From assembly GCA_019054805.1 (NCBI GenBank), contig JAHQIY010000005.1:5377501-5441500 (forward strand): 64,000 bases of DNA, read 5' to 3'. Below are positions 12,516 to 23,574 of this stretch, piece after piece. Position 1 is the first letter of the stretch, and each line of letters starts with the position of its first letter. A program made the position numbers and the translations under genes. The stretch comes from Brachionus manjavacas (Eukaryota > Rotifera > Eurotatoria > Ploima > Brachionidae). The notes under the pieces were generated by a model. That model was not told the origin of the DNA. It was given only the letters and a program-made list of their open reading frames with translations, and searched no databases.

Positions 12516-14555
12516 TCAAGATAAAATTTTAGCAAAGCAAAATTTTTTTTAAAGTTTAATTTTTTTTTAAATTTTAAGTTAATTATGAATATTTTAACAT
12601 TTTCAATTAGATGCTTTGATTTAGTTTAGAGCATGAACAAATGAATTAGTTAAAAATAATTTATTACTTGTTCAAGTAGTATGTATAATAATTTATTATA
12701 TAATTATTACAATTTTTTGCTCTTTATTAATTTGAAATTTTTATAAGTACTGTGAAACACAACTAAATCGAACCCGAACTAGGGACAGCTCGAAATGTTG
12801 CAATTAAATCCAAGTTAAATCCAAGGTTGAAGAGTATAAACAAAAACTTCAGAGAAAAACATAATAAGGAAAAAATAAATTCAAGATTTTAAAAAATTGG
12901 TAATTTTGAATTGTTTTGCTTTTAAAATACTTAAATTTATTACGTAAAAAAATTTTCAAAAAAAAAATACTAAAATTTACGTTTATTTTGTAAAATTCAA
13001 TATTATTTGAGTAAATAAGAGAAAAAAATCAAAAATATCAAAAATAAAAGATTTTTTGTAAAAAAAGATTTTGGTATTTTTAACAAAAATAATGTGGAAT
13101 TTTCACACAATTTAATTGTTTTTTTACGTTAATTTTAATCACTTTTTTTTAATCCTTATTTTGTCAAATTGAAATTTTAACAAATTTTTATGATCATGAT
13201 CAAACATTTTCAAAAAAAAAGAAATAGACAAATATTTCGTTAGTTTTTTTTTTGATAAATTATATGTTTGAAAATTTGCAAATTTTAACACAGTCTTAAT
13301 TGAAAAAAAATTTCTTCAATATTTTTGAAATTTTTTTTTTAAAAACAATTTACATAAGATATTGAAATTTACCATTTAATGGAAGATTGAGTTCACTTAA
13401 TTAACTTTTTTTATTAACTTCATAGTTAATTAATAAAAAAAAATTAATAAATGAAATTTAGCTTTTTAAATTTTTTCCGACTCAGACCATTTAAAAGTTT
13501 TTGATAAGTCACTGAATATGTAGCTTTAACTGTCTGGAATATTACTATTTAATTGAGAACTACCACAAATTATGTTTTACTTGCTTAGAAATCCCTCCGA
13601 ATAGTTATTAGTTTACGGATAAATTGTGATTGAGTGATTCAATAGCTCTAAATGATACGAGCCATTAATCCAAGTGTTTTAAAAATAGTCAATTATTTTA
13701 TGAATCAAAGTGTCATTTAGACATTTTTGTACCAGTAGATTGAAAGTTTCATTTACATTTTTTTTGCTAAATAATTTCAAAGTAAAGAACTAGACAAGTT
13801 AAAGAATGCAAAAGTTAATACAAAAGTGGTTAATCTTTTTTAAAAGTAAATAAAAAATTAGTTAATAATCTGGAATAAGCCTTTATGGACTAAACAGTAA
13901 ACAATTGACAATCTAATATATTAATTCTATTTTTAATATCTATAATAATCTATCTAAATATCTTAATCTATACTTTTTGTTTGAAAAAATTAAAGCTAAT
14001 GTCATTTAACCTTTTCGATTAAGCAAAATAGCAAAATTTGAAAAAAAAATTTGAATTTTGTTAAATTTATATTAAATAGATTTTGAAAATATAAAAAAAG
14101 TCTCTAATTGTAATTAGTTCCGATATGATACAATTTGTATGATTCGTAATTATTATATGTGTAATAGGAAATTTTGATAAAACGTAAATAGCTTTAGTTT
14201 AAAACTTTTCAGTAAATTTTGATGGAAATTTTTCTAAATAAAAATTACGTTCAATTTGAGAAAAAATAGTAAAAAAACGTAAAAAATGCTAAATTTATGG
14301 AAAATTTATTAAAATTTTATAATTTTTAACGTCTAATTTTGGTTATTTCGTTTATTTTGGTTGTTTTGTTTGTCCATCTTAAGACAATTGTGTGCTCTAC
14401 TCTAAGCTTCTTTAAAAGAAGAATTCTTCGGCTCAAAGTCAACCAATTTTCCTCTAAAAGAACTTTAAAATAAACTGGTTTATTGATATTTTTTTTTAAA
14501 TTTACTTTTTATCTTTAACATTTTTATTTGAAAAAAATTAACGAATGTTGTAATT
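12516..14555. other. Intergenic, no gene seen
   Basis: About 2 kb of A/T-rich sequence upstream of the HECTD3-like gene. Its promoter should lie at the low-coordinate side of this stretch, but no specific site can be named. Confidence 0.5.
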
Positions 14556-14559
14556 ACTT

Positions 14560-15330
14560 CATCTGCGCTTCTGTTTCCTAAATACCATATTTATGAAGTT
14601 TTATTTAATGATCCCATCATCGAAATATCGTTTCCGGTTTCGGTTGGGGACCGGTTTCGACTGGGTAATAATAGCGGTAAAAATGATCAACTCGATGCAG
14701 TAACCTCTGTGTCAGGTCAGAGCCGTTTCTCAAAAAGGTACTGGAAAAAGAAATGAACCTCCTCATTATCCGCTTTGATAGAAAACGGGCAATTATTATT
14801 ATCAGAATGGTAAGGACTAATTAGCTCTGTGTGAATTTTTTTTTCATAAAGCATCTTTATATGCTTTTTTGCTATATGAATATGGTCAGATGAGACTTGA
14901 AGAAGTCCATAATTTCAGTCCTAGCCTAGGACTTAACTTTCGGCAAAAACGCCTTTTGAAAGTCTAACATTACTTATTCACCAAAATAAAGCTAAAATCC
15001 ACCTTAAAAGATAGCCTGATTTGATTGTTTAAAAGATTCCAAAATTTCTTTTTCTATTTCAAGGGACACCTCAAATAAAGAAGAGACTGCATCAGTTACC
15101 TGGTTCTTCCATGCTAATTCCATTGTTTTGTCTCATGCATTTAATAAGGATAAGCATTCGATCTTTGATGTCCTCATTTAATGATGTGTGCATTCAGTTT
15201 CCGTGATGATGCTTTCATATCTATGAACATAGCATTTGATGCTATCCTGCCTGCATTCTGACGTTATTCAAGAAGTCTACCATTCATCTGATTATTGAAC
15301 TTAACAACTAAAATAATCTTTTAAAAGGTG
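14560..15330 (-). other. Unidentified coding-like relic
   Basis: This stretch is less AT-rich than its surroundings. On the minus strand it gives protein-like text, for example YGLLQVSSDHIHIAKKHIKM, LYEKKIHTELISPYHS and KADNEEVHFFFQYLFEKRL, with interruptions. I do not recognise the family. It may be a decayed mobile-element protein or a dead host gene. Confidence 0.25.
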
Positions 15331-15470
15331 TTTTTTTTTTCCTTCTGGCTTGTTTATTAAATTCTAAATATTAAGGATGAGTAACGACCGTTTATGGGCA
15401 ATGTGAAATTTTAGTACAAAAATTACAGCCCAAAAAGTAAAAACTTTATAATTTTTTTTCTAATTGTGCA

Positions 15471-15671
15471 AAAAAGGTTTTGTAAACAGTACAATATTGT
15501 ACAATTTGTACAAACGAATTCTAAGCTCTGCAAAAACTCTGCAATTTATTGCAAATTTTAATCAAATATTTTTTGATAGTGTGCATTTCACAGAAAATTG
15601 CAGAGTATTTCCAGAGATTAGAATTCGTGTGAACAAATTGTACAATATTATACTGTTTACAAAACCTTTTT
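15471..15671. mobile_element. MITE-like palindromic element
   Basis: The ends are perfect 20-bp inverted repeats: AAAAAGGTTTTGTAAACAGT at 15471-15490 and its complement at 15652-15671. The symmetry continues inward with a few mismatches for about 75 bp per arm, leaving a short loop near 15550-15590. The 201-bp unit therefore folds into one long hairpin, as expected for a non-autonomous DNA transposon. The open frame at 15464-15739 is just a read through this palindrome. No clear duplication is seen at the ends. Confidence 0.75.
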
Positions 15672-16149
15672 CTAATAACTTAAACCTTTTAAAAGATTAT
15701 TATAATAACAAAAATAACCAAGCAAATTTAAAGCAATAATTAGTCAAACTTAGTAGAATATTTTAGTAATGCTTGCGAGATCACAACAACTGTAATGTTC
15801 CTAAGTTAATTAGGAATATTTAAACATTCTCATTTAGATGTTTAATTTAGTATTAAACATACAAATGAAAAAAATATGAATTAAAGATAAAAAAAAATTT
15901 AACACAATTATTAAATTTTTCGTTGCAAGACCTTTATTCAAATGAGTGAAAAAAATTCAACATTTCCGTCAATAACCAAAATATTGATCTTTCTCTTCAT
16001 TTCGTCGGAACAAAAAAAAATAGATTAATTTTTATTAATTTAAAATTTTCTATAACTAAGTATGCCTTATTTTAAATAAATTATTCAATATCATATTTTT
16101 CTTGATTTTCAATGAAAACATTTAAATATCTGTAAAGAAATTAAAAATA

Positions 16150-16760
16150 ATTGTTAATGAATGGCTTTTAATGTACGGATTCTGCCATTCAACTGTGCTG
16201 AAACAATTCATTATTTTGAAGTTTTCAATTAGGTCTCCTCGATCCAGTCTAGTCTTTAATGTCGTCAGCCCTAACATGATAGTCTTTTATCGTAATTCAG
16301 ATTTCTTAAAACTAAACACTAATTTCGTAGCTCGTCTTTGCACTTGTTCCTAAATTTTAGATTCCTTTTTAGTACATGGATTCTAAGCTGCTGCAGCATA
16401 TTCCAAATGTGGTCTAACAAATGAGACATACAGCTACTTAAAAGTATTTATGGTCCAACACTTGAAGGCTTGTTTGAGCTGACCCAAAACTGTATTTGCT
16501 TTATTTGCTGCCTGAGTCGCTTGGTAAGCCCATTTTAAGTCCTCAGTCAAATAAATTCCAAGATCTCATTAAACTAGTTGTTTGACTCATTGGTAAGTTG
16601 TTCATTGATAGTTCAACTGTGTTAATTTCTTTACTTTTGAAGAACATAAATTTGCATTTGCTGGCGTTGAATTTCATTTGCCAATCGTCGGACCATTTAA
16701 CAATCTTGTCAATGTCTGATTGTAAATTGTTCAATTGTTCAAATAAAATGATAATTTTTC
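16150..16760 (-). mobile_element. CR1-like LINE reverse-transcriptase C-terminal fragment
   Basis: The minus strand encodes LQSDIDKIVKWSDDWQMKFN followed by ASKCKFMFFKSKE, the stretch that follows the catalytic box in CR1/Rex-type LINE proteins. Further on, in shifted frames, come SFVRPHLEYAAAA-like and EQVQRRATKLV-like text, the usual C-terminal motifs. The RT core and endonuclease are absent and the frame is broken several times, so this is a dead 5'-truncated copy. Confidence 0.7.
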
Positions 16761-17082
16761 TAATTTTTCTTTGTATTCAATTTAAAGCGCAATCAAATGT
16801 AAAATTCAAAAAAATAATTTTTATTTTACTCAAAAATCTCAAGTTCTAATGCCGTACTTAACTTAAAAACCTTGATTTTTATGCGGACTTAAAACACATT
16901 TTTAAAACATGCGGTGTAAGTTGAAAACGTTATAACATGGGCGAGATGATGCTTATTGCATTCACCAAAGCTATGTTTCAGTCTATGATGCTTCAATATG
17001 GAACATAGGAATACGGTAATTTTTTTATTTTTGATTTAAAAGTAATGTTTCAAATAAAATTTTTTTAAATAATTCAGAATAA

Positions 17083-17967
17083 TTAATCAAATTTTTTCGC
17101 TGAATGGGTCCAAATAGGCTTGGTTTTGGTGGCGAACGCATTCAATCCGAGTTGCGTGTCCTCATACATGAGATTATCTAGCATAACTTCAGAAGCTATT
17201 TTATAGGCATCGCTTAATTCAGGTGCTTCTATTTGCTTATAAAAACATTTTTTTCCAAGACTAACAATATATTTACTATTTGCTTCAATTTTTCTCGCTA
17301 TTTCAAGTACTTTTTTTTCCAAGTTTTCACTTGAATTATCAACATTTACTACTTCGGATATTATTCCATGAGTGTAAGCTTCATGTGCAGTCACGGCATC
17401 ACCAGTAAAAAGCATTTTAAGACTAATTTTTGGACTAACATTTCTAGAGAGTGGAACTCCAGGTGTTGAGCAAAAAACACCAAATTTAACTCCAGGAGTT
17501 GAAAAACTAGCTTTATTCGAAGCTACAATTAAATCACAGCTGGCCGCTAGTTGGTATCCAGCGGCAGCAGCAAGACCTTGAACTTCTGCTATTGTGGGAA
17601 CTGAAAGATTTTTTAAAGTTAAACAAAGATCTGTAAATTCGTGTAAAACTTGTTTGTGAAGATCTTTTCCTTTATCATGAGTAAATTCTTTTAAGTTATG
17701 ACCAGCTGAAAATACCTTTGGACAACTCGAGGCTATAACTAACACTCGACATCTGGAAAAGTCTATTTGTTTTATAGACTCTCGGAGAGCTCTAATCATG
17801 TCAATTCCAAGAGAATTGCGTTGTTTTTGATTGTCCATGATTATTTTTGTGAGAAATTTATTTTCATAGTTATCGTTGATTTTTACCAAGTTAGACTTGG
17901 TCCGAACAGTTGAAAATGTTGTTGAACCTAAATTTGGTATTAAATTTTTTTTCAGTATTCGGAGCAT
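17083..17967 (-). CDS. ECHDC3: ECHDC3-like mitochondrial enoyl-CoA hydratase/isomerase family protein
   Basis: A single-exon crotonase-fold protein of 294 aa (human ECHDC3 is close to 300). The start is the ATG at 17967, which follows TTTTTCCAG by 14 nt; the open frame upstream lacks an ATG. The N-terminus (MLRILKKNLIPN, then Ser/Thr/Arg-rich) looks like a mitochondrial targeting peptide. Family motifs: FSAGHNLKEF (CoA/oxyanion loop), GLAAAAGYQLAASCDLIVAS, FSTPGVKFGVFCSTPGVPLS and SLGKKCFYKQ. The two glutamates used by classical hydratases are replaced (GYQ and TPGV where active enzymes have GCE and QPE), as I recall for human ECHDC3, so hydratase activity is doubtful. Its role in animals is thought to concern lipid metabolism. 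It is flanked by repeats, with no operon partner. Confidence 0.92.
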   Translation of the reverse strand: MLRILKKNLIPNLGSTTFSTVRTKSNLVKINDNYENKFLTKIIMDNQKQRNSLGIDMIRALRESIKQIDFSRCRVLVIASSCPKVFSAGHNLKEFTHDKGKDLHKQVLHEFTDLCLTLKNLSVPTIAEVQGLAAAAGYQLAASCDLIVASNKASFSTPGVKFGVFCSTPGVPLSRNVSPKISLKMLFTGDAVTAHEAYTHGIISEVVNVDNSSENLEKKVLEIARKIEANSKYIVSLGKKCFYKQIEAPELSDAYKIASEVMLDNLMYEDTQLGLNAFATKTKPIWTHSAKKFD

Positions 17968-18839
17968 TTTATTCAATTTGACTGGAAAAATTATATTCTT
18001 ATTCAAAAATTATTTTGATTTTATAAATCTAGCCATTTAAACTTGAAATTTGCAATTTAAAAGTAGACATGAAATTAGGCTTTGGCTTTTTTAGAATTCA
18101 TTTATTGAAATTTTTAAATATAAAAAAATTAAAAGTTTAAAATAAGTTGTATAAATCAACAAAATCTAGCTTGTTAGAATTCAAAAACCATTCAAAAAAT
18201 ATGCAAACTTTATTAAATTGCATTCAATTTACAATACAGATTAATTCCAAAAAATTTATTTAATTGATCTATTTACTGTCTATCTATCAGTCAACATATT
18301 GAAAAAAAATTGAAATTTAGATATTTTATAAGAGCTTAAAAAATTAGATAATTAATTATGAAACACTTTGAATTCTCGACAATTTTTAGTTATTCCACTT
18401 CAAAATCAAAATTACTTAGCAGTTTAAGTATTTATTTTATTCAAGGAATTTTAATATTTTTTCTTTATTTTTGAAATAAATTCTACTTTTTATTTTTGTT
18501 CATCTCCCATTTGAGCACCAATTTTTAAAAACATTAGTAGAAAAGTTAAACTGTAACTTTAAAAAATCCATGAAATTCAAATTCTAAAATTTCTTTTTCC
18601 AAAATGTTGTGCAACTCTAAATTCAGTCACACTAAAAAATGCCTATTAAAGACGAACAGTTTCTTCTCAAGCAAATATTAAGTTATCCTCGATACTCCTT
18701 AAAATACAGATCTCTTAGTTAGTTATCAGGCTTTGTATTAGAGGTATAAGAGACTATAAAATAAAAATAATAAAGTAAAATATTTTTTGCTATTCGCTTT
18801 TTTATTTTCAATTATTTATAATCTTGGGATTTTTTGGGT

Positions 18840-19090
18840 ACGTCCAAAAGATAGTTAATTATTTGACCGTCCACCACCATTTTTTATTAAATCTGATTGT
18901 AAAACTAAGTTTATGAGTTTCAGAGAAGTTTGACAAATGAGAAATGTAAGAAATACATTCAGAGGTTGAAAAAGGTATGTTAATTCAATTAGATAGTAAA
19001 AAAAATTTTATTTAGTTTGAAATAAAAGTAACTGATATTGCAATAAAAACGGTGGTGGTCGGTCAAATAATTAGATATCTTTTCATAAGG
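18840..19090. mobile_element. MITE-like element with ~42-bp imperfect inverted repeats
   Basis: TCCAAAAGATAGTTAATT, ATTTGACCGTCCACCACC at 18843-18884 reappears in reverse complement at about 19042-19084 with a few mismatches (GGTGGTGGTCGGTCAAATAA). The 160 bp between is AT-rich with no coding potential. This fits an older non-autonomous DNA transposon. The exact ends and duplication are unclear. Confidence 0.6.
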
Positions 19091-19094
19091 CGAT

Positions 19095-21005
19095 CAGTAG
19101 AAAAAAATGTCAAATTAATTCTAAATATATATTAATTTAAAATAAAACTAAATTTTTAAAAAATTTTCGTTCAAAAATATTTTCATTTTAAGCTTTTTTG
19201 AAAAGTTTGCATTTAGTTTTTTTTTTATTTTACATTATTCTATGATATTTATTTTACGATAGAAATCTCAATGGAACAAAATTTTTCTAAAAATATTAGT
19301 CAAACTTCGTAAACAATTCAATCAAAACATGATTAGATTGACTTGAGTTTTTTTAAAAAATAAATTTAAGTTAGTTTATTCTAAAAATATTTTTTTATAA
19401 GTTTTTTCTTAAAAACCGAATTTGAAATTGGTTCTAACTATTCTAGCTTAAATTGGTTAACTATTGCATTAGCTTTGAAAAATATTTAAGAAAAAAATAG
19501 AAACACATTAAAATATCTGATAATCAAGAGAATTGTAAACCAATCTTTGGCTTAGTCAAATTTTGGTTAACCAAAGTTTACAATTTATATTTATAAGCAC
19601 TAGTTTTTGCTACATAATATAAATGATAATCTAAAGCAATTAATTTTCTTAGGGATTTTCAAAATCAAAAAGAGATTTTTGTTACTAGCCATTTTGAGAA
19701 CTGTTTGATCATTTTGATGATTGAAAGAAGTCATGTCACTAATAAATTAAAATTTCTTAACATTTTATCAAAAAAGATATAGCTTTTAAAATATTTGCTT
19801 GTTATATATTCAAAATTAAATTATTAAAATGATAAAATATTGTAATTTACCTATTAATTAAAATAATTAAAATAAACGATAATAAAACATGTAAAATCAT
19901 AACTAAATTTAATGAATTATTCCTGATTAAAACTCGGACTAAGACTTAATTTCAAAAACCACTCTTTTGTCTTCTCTTGGCATCTTTTGTCAAAATAAAA
20001 TCCTTAAGCTAAGGTGAAAATAAAAAAATTAGTTCAAAAAGCTTGAGTTGTTTCCATCTAATAAAGGTAGATAAATGCTTTTTTGTATTGGTAACTTGTT
20101 CAAAAAAAAATCCAACAAAGATGGTCAGATGTTCCATAGCATTCAGCTCATCCGATTTATCTGGCCTTAAAAAACCAACATTTTGCTCCGATTGTACATA
20201 ACTCTTTTTTCTATTTTATTTCTCTAACAAATACCATCTAAACCATGTTAAATTCTCTCAAGAAAACTTAAAATTTTATTTTTTCATCAACCAAAATTAG
20301 AAATAATAAATTTTAATCTCTAATTATTTTCCGTTCTCATTATTAGTTAAAAATCTTTCGGATTAATCAAAAGGTTAAAAAAATATGAGCGAAAAAAGTC
20401 TGGTAATTTAAGTGTTAATTCAACAGAAACAAAAGAAATCATATTATCGTCAAAGATTAAATTTTTAAACAATAAAAAAATTGACATGGTAATAACAAAA
20501 CAAATCATTTGAATTTCGCAACCATGACTAAGCCATCAACTATCATGGAAAATTCGAGAAAAAAAATCAACATTTAACATTTAAAACAACAAACCATCGA
20601 TTGAATCAATAAAGTAAAAAAAAAACTCAAATTTTCGCAAAATTTAAAAATAAAATTTTTGCTAGCAATTGCTTGTCAAAAAAAAAACTTGTCAAAAAAA
20701 ATCTAAAAAGTTCAAAATTAGTTCAAAAGTTAACTTTGTTTTGTCATCGTGAATGATTGGCAAATTCTTTCAATTCTAAAAAAAATTATAATTAATAAAT
20801 AAAAAAAAAAAAAGTAAGAGAAAAAGAAAAAAAAGACAATTAAACAAGCTAGCTATGCGAATTTTCTAGACTAAAGAATAAACTAAACATAAACCTTTTT
20901 CGATTGATCAAAGCGAGAAAAGTTCGTTTTGGGTTTTTCTTTTTCTCGTTTTTGGCCAATTGTTCTAATTTCATTTTTTTCTGCTCGAACAACAAAGACG
21001 CCAAA
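19095..21005. other. Upstream region of the PPM1D-like gene
   Basis: AT-rich throughout with no gene. The base composition changes abruptly at about 21000. Just before the start codon lies GCCAAATTAG (AG at 21008-21009), which looks like a 3' splice site. Confidence 0.5.
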
Positions 21006-21019
21006 TTAGATTGCAAAAA

Positions 21020-22963
21020 ATGAGTGGCAGTTCAAACGTGGCCCTAAATATGCGCGTCACCGCCAACTCATCACAAGGCCACCGCAAATACATGGAAGAC
21101 TGCTACAAAATCCGCTTCCAGCGCGGCACACACAACCAACACGACACACTCGACGCCAACACCGACTCGGACATTCTCTTCTCCTACTTTGCCATTTTCG
21201 ACGGACACGGCGGCAAAGAAGCGTCCCAATACTGCAAAGAAAAGCTCTACTGGAAAATAATCGAACAGGACGACTTTTGGTCGGACAACGACTCCCAAGT
21301 GCTCAACGCCATTCGCAACGGCTTCGTCCAGTGTCACTCGGACATGTGGCACGAGCTGCCGCAGTGGCCCAAGACGCCGTCAGGCCTGCCGAGCACGTCG
21401 GGCACCACAGCCACCGTTCTCTTCATCAAAAAGTCCAAAGCCTATGTGGGACACGTGGGCGACTCGGGCCTAGTGATCGGCTACAACCGTTGCCATGACG
21501 ACGGACCGTGGACCGGCAAAAAGCTGACCCGCGACCACAAACCCGAAGACCCCGTCGAGCTCAAGCGCATACAGAGCGGCGGCGGCTCGGTCATGTCCAA
21601 AAGCGGCGTCAATCGTGTGGTCTGGGACCGGCCCGTTTTCACCAATCACTCGCTCAAAAAGTGTCACTCGGAAGTTTTGAGCGCCGAGCTGAGCCAGTAC
21701 GAGTTGAATTACCAGCGCGGTCAAAAACATGTGCTCACCGAGCGCATACCGTTCTTGGCCGTGGCTCGTTCTCTAGGCGACTTGTGGAGCTACAATGTGA
21801 ACAGTGACGAGTTTATTGTGTCGCCGGTGCCGGACGTCTTTTCGTTCGAGCTCGATCCGCGCATCCACAAGTGCCTAATACTGGCCACAGACGGTCTTTG
21901 GAACGTGCTTAAATCGACCGAATCGGTCGAGTTAGTGCGCCACACGGATCGCGAAACACACCACCTGATCAGCCGGTCGATGAGCCGCGGCGACAACCGC
22001 GCACAGCCGTTTGTCAATCCGTCGCAGCGGCTCGTCAACACTGCCATGCAGAAGTGCTGCGAAAAGATGATCCGAGCGGACAACACGTCGTGCATCACGA
22101 TCATGATCGACCAGCCGGCCCAGCTCGACTATGACCTTGACCTCGATCAGACAAATTTCGAGCGCCTCCTAAAACAAAACAAAACGCTGGACTACACGCG
22201 CAAGGTCAACGACAGCGACCAAATAGACGACTACTACGCCGAGCTCGACGACCAACAAGACAAAAATTGTGTCGACACATTCAATGGCAACGAGGTGAAC
22301 ACGCCGCTGTCCACTGACAAGCGGAGTCGCTCACTGGTCAGTCTGAGGAGGCGGCACTGGTCGGCCGGGCCCGGCACTGCCAGCAAAAGCAAAATAAACA
22401 CCGAGGACAGGCACCGGCGCCGCGCCGAGCAAATTTGCAGCCGGCAGGCGCACAGGTCCACGCTCGACATTTCGTCCATGTCCGGCTTCGACAGGATAGC
22501 GAGAAATTTGAGAAAATCGTTCAATGATTTGACGTCGGCCAAGGCCGAAGAGACCAAAGAGAACACAAAAGCCAAAACCGAGTCCAATCGGTACACGCGT
22601 CGCTTTAAGTTGTTCAAGAACAGGCTTATCAAGACCAAGAACAATTTTTTGCACAGAAAGAGAAAGCTGTTCAACGAGGCGTCGCCAAATTCCTTGCGTG
22701 TCAAGTCGGTGTCGTCGCCCAATTTAAAGTGTCTGGAGTCAAGACGAGCCAAGGACAAGAACGAGCTGAACAATTTTATGAATGTGACCACGGCCACCAA
22801 TCACTCGTTTGTTAGCAATGTAAAGTCAAAGTTTGCCAAGCGCAATCAGTCGACTAGGCATTTGAATTTGAACTCCACCACAATAACTGCCAAGCTGTCC
22901 GAGACCAATTTGAATTGTGACGGCGATGAGCACACGCCGAGCAAGCGAGCCAAGTTTTACTAG
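21020..22963 (+). CDS. PPM1D: PPM1D/Wip1-like PP2C-family Ser/Thr phosphatase
   Basis: A metal-dependent phosphatase; the vertebrate orthologue PPM1D (Wip1) switches off p53/ATM/p38 signalling in the nucleus. 647 aa (human 605), single exon. ATG at 21020 is the first in frame, 10 nt after AAATTAG. PP2C motifs: YMED near residue 25, FAIFDGHGGKEA (Asp61), LPSTSGTTATV, VGHVGDSG, DHKPED, VARSLGDLWSY, LATDGLWNV and RADNTSCIT (metal Asp). The Wip1-specific B-loop GGSVMSKSGVNRVVWDRP is present, and so is the substrate-side WPKTPSGLPSTSG. An insert of about 15 aa follows the B-loop relative to human. The tail from about 400 is basic and Ser/Arg-rich, with nuclear-localisation-like clusters and a final SKRAKF. 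The gene is about half G+C with C/G-ending codons, in surroundings near a quarter or less; this also explains the many spurious frames here. Confidence 0.95.
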   Translation: MSGSSNVALNMRVTANSSQGHRKYMEDCYKIRFQRGTHNQHDTLDANTDSDILFSYFAIFDGHGGKEASQYCKEKLYWKIIEQDDFWSDNDSQVLNAIRNGFVQCHSDMWHELPQWPKTPSGLPSTSGTTATVLFIKKSKAYVGHVGDSGLVIGYNRCHDDGPWTGKKLTRDHKPEDPVELKRIQSGGGSVMSKSGVNRVVWDRPVFTNHSLKKCHSEVLSAELSQYELNYQRGQKHVLTERIPFLAVARSLGDLWSYNVNSDEFIVSPVPDVFSFELDPRIHKCLILATDGLWNVLKSTESVELVRHTDRETHHLISRSMSRGDNRAQPFVNPSQRLVNTAMQKCCEKMIRADNTSCITIMIDQPAQLDYDLDLDQTNFERLLKQNKTLDYTRKVNDSDQIDDYYAELDDQQDKNCVDTFNGNEVNTPLSTDKRSRSLVSLRRRHWSAGPGTASKSKINTEDRHRRRAEQICSRQAHRSTLDISSMSGFDRIARNLRKSFNDLTSAKAEETKENTKAKTESNRYTRRFKLFKNRLIKTKNNFLHRKRKLFNEASPNSLRVKSVSSPNLKCLESRRAKDKNELNNFMNVTTATNHSFVSNVKSKFAKRNQSTRHLNLNSTTITAKLSETNLNCDGDEHTPSKRAKFY

Positions 22964-23570
22964 ACCTCATTTACATTTTTTAATTGTACATAAATACCTC
23001 ACAATTTTTTCTTGTCTCTCTTTTTTTTTTCTATTTTTATTCTTTTTTTCAGCAGGAGGCAGAGAAACGCACACAAAAAATAGACAGGACAAGTTGTTAT
23101 ACGATAATTAACGTTTATTTATGTTAGTTGTTTTTGTTTGAATGTAATATAAGTTATTTTTTGAATTTTTTTTTGTTGGTACTAAATTTTGCTTATGGAT
23201 GGTAAGAGCAGATTTCGATGCTTATGCGGGAACAAGGTTATTTTTTGGAATCAATTTTTTTCTCACTCATTAAGCATTGTTTTCGATTTTGTTGTTTTAA
23301 AACTTTTTTTTGTTGTCATCAAGAAATGATTACACTCACATACGCACACTCACTCTCTAGACTTTATTTGATTTTAAGTTTTTTATCTTTCATTTATTGA
23401 AATTCTAAATAAATTTTATTTAATTTTTTGTTATTTTTTATTCAATAGGTTATCTTCCATATTTTGGTTGTTTGGAACTACAAACTCGTAACTTGTTGAT
23501 GACTCAGTCATACTAAAATTGTTAAAAATAGTAATAAAGATAAGAACAGTAGCCAATTTTATTTTTTTTA
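22964..23570. other. 3' flank of the PPM1D-like gene
   Basis: AT-rich sequence resumes directly after the stop codon. AATAAA occurs at about 23408-23413 and may serve for polyadenylation. No other feature before the LINE tail at 23575. Confidence 0.45.
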
Positions 23571-23574
23571 ATTT

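Noticed and set aside
15464-15739. Plus-strand 91-codon frame as a gene
   Set aside because: It lies across a palindromic MITE and has no domain.
21011-21019. TTG at 21011 as start of the phosphatase
   Set aside because: Not an ATG; the first in-frame ATG is at 21020, directly after an acceptor-like site. The same reasoning moved the starts of ECHDC3 (17967), FBXO8 (34734) and HECTD3 (12511).
21071-22800. Several long open frames on both strands overlapping the phosphatase gene
   Set aside because: GC-rich coding sequence lacks A/T-rich stop codons in other frames; these are shadows of the PPM1D-like gene.
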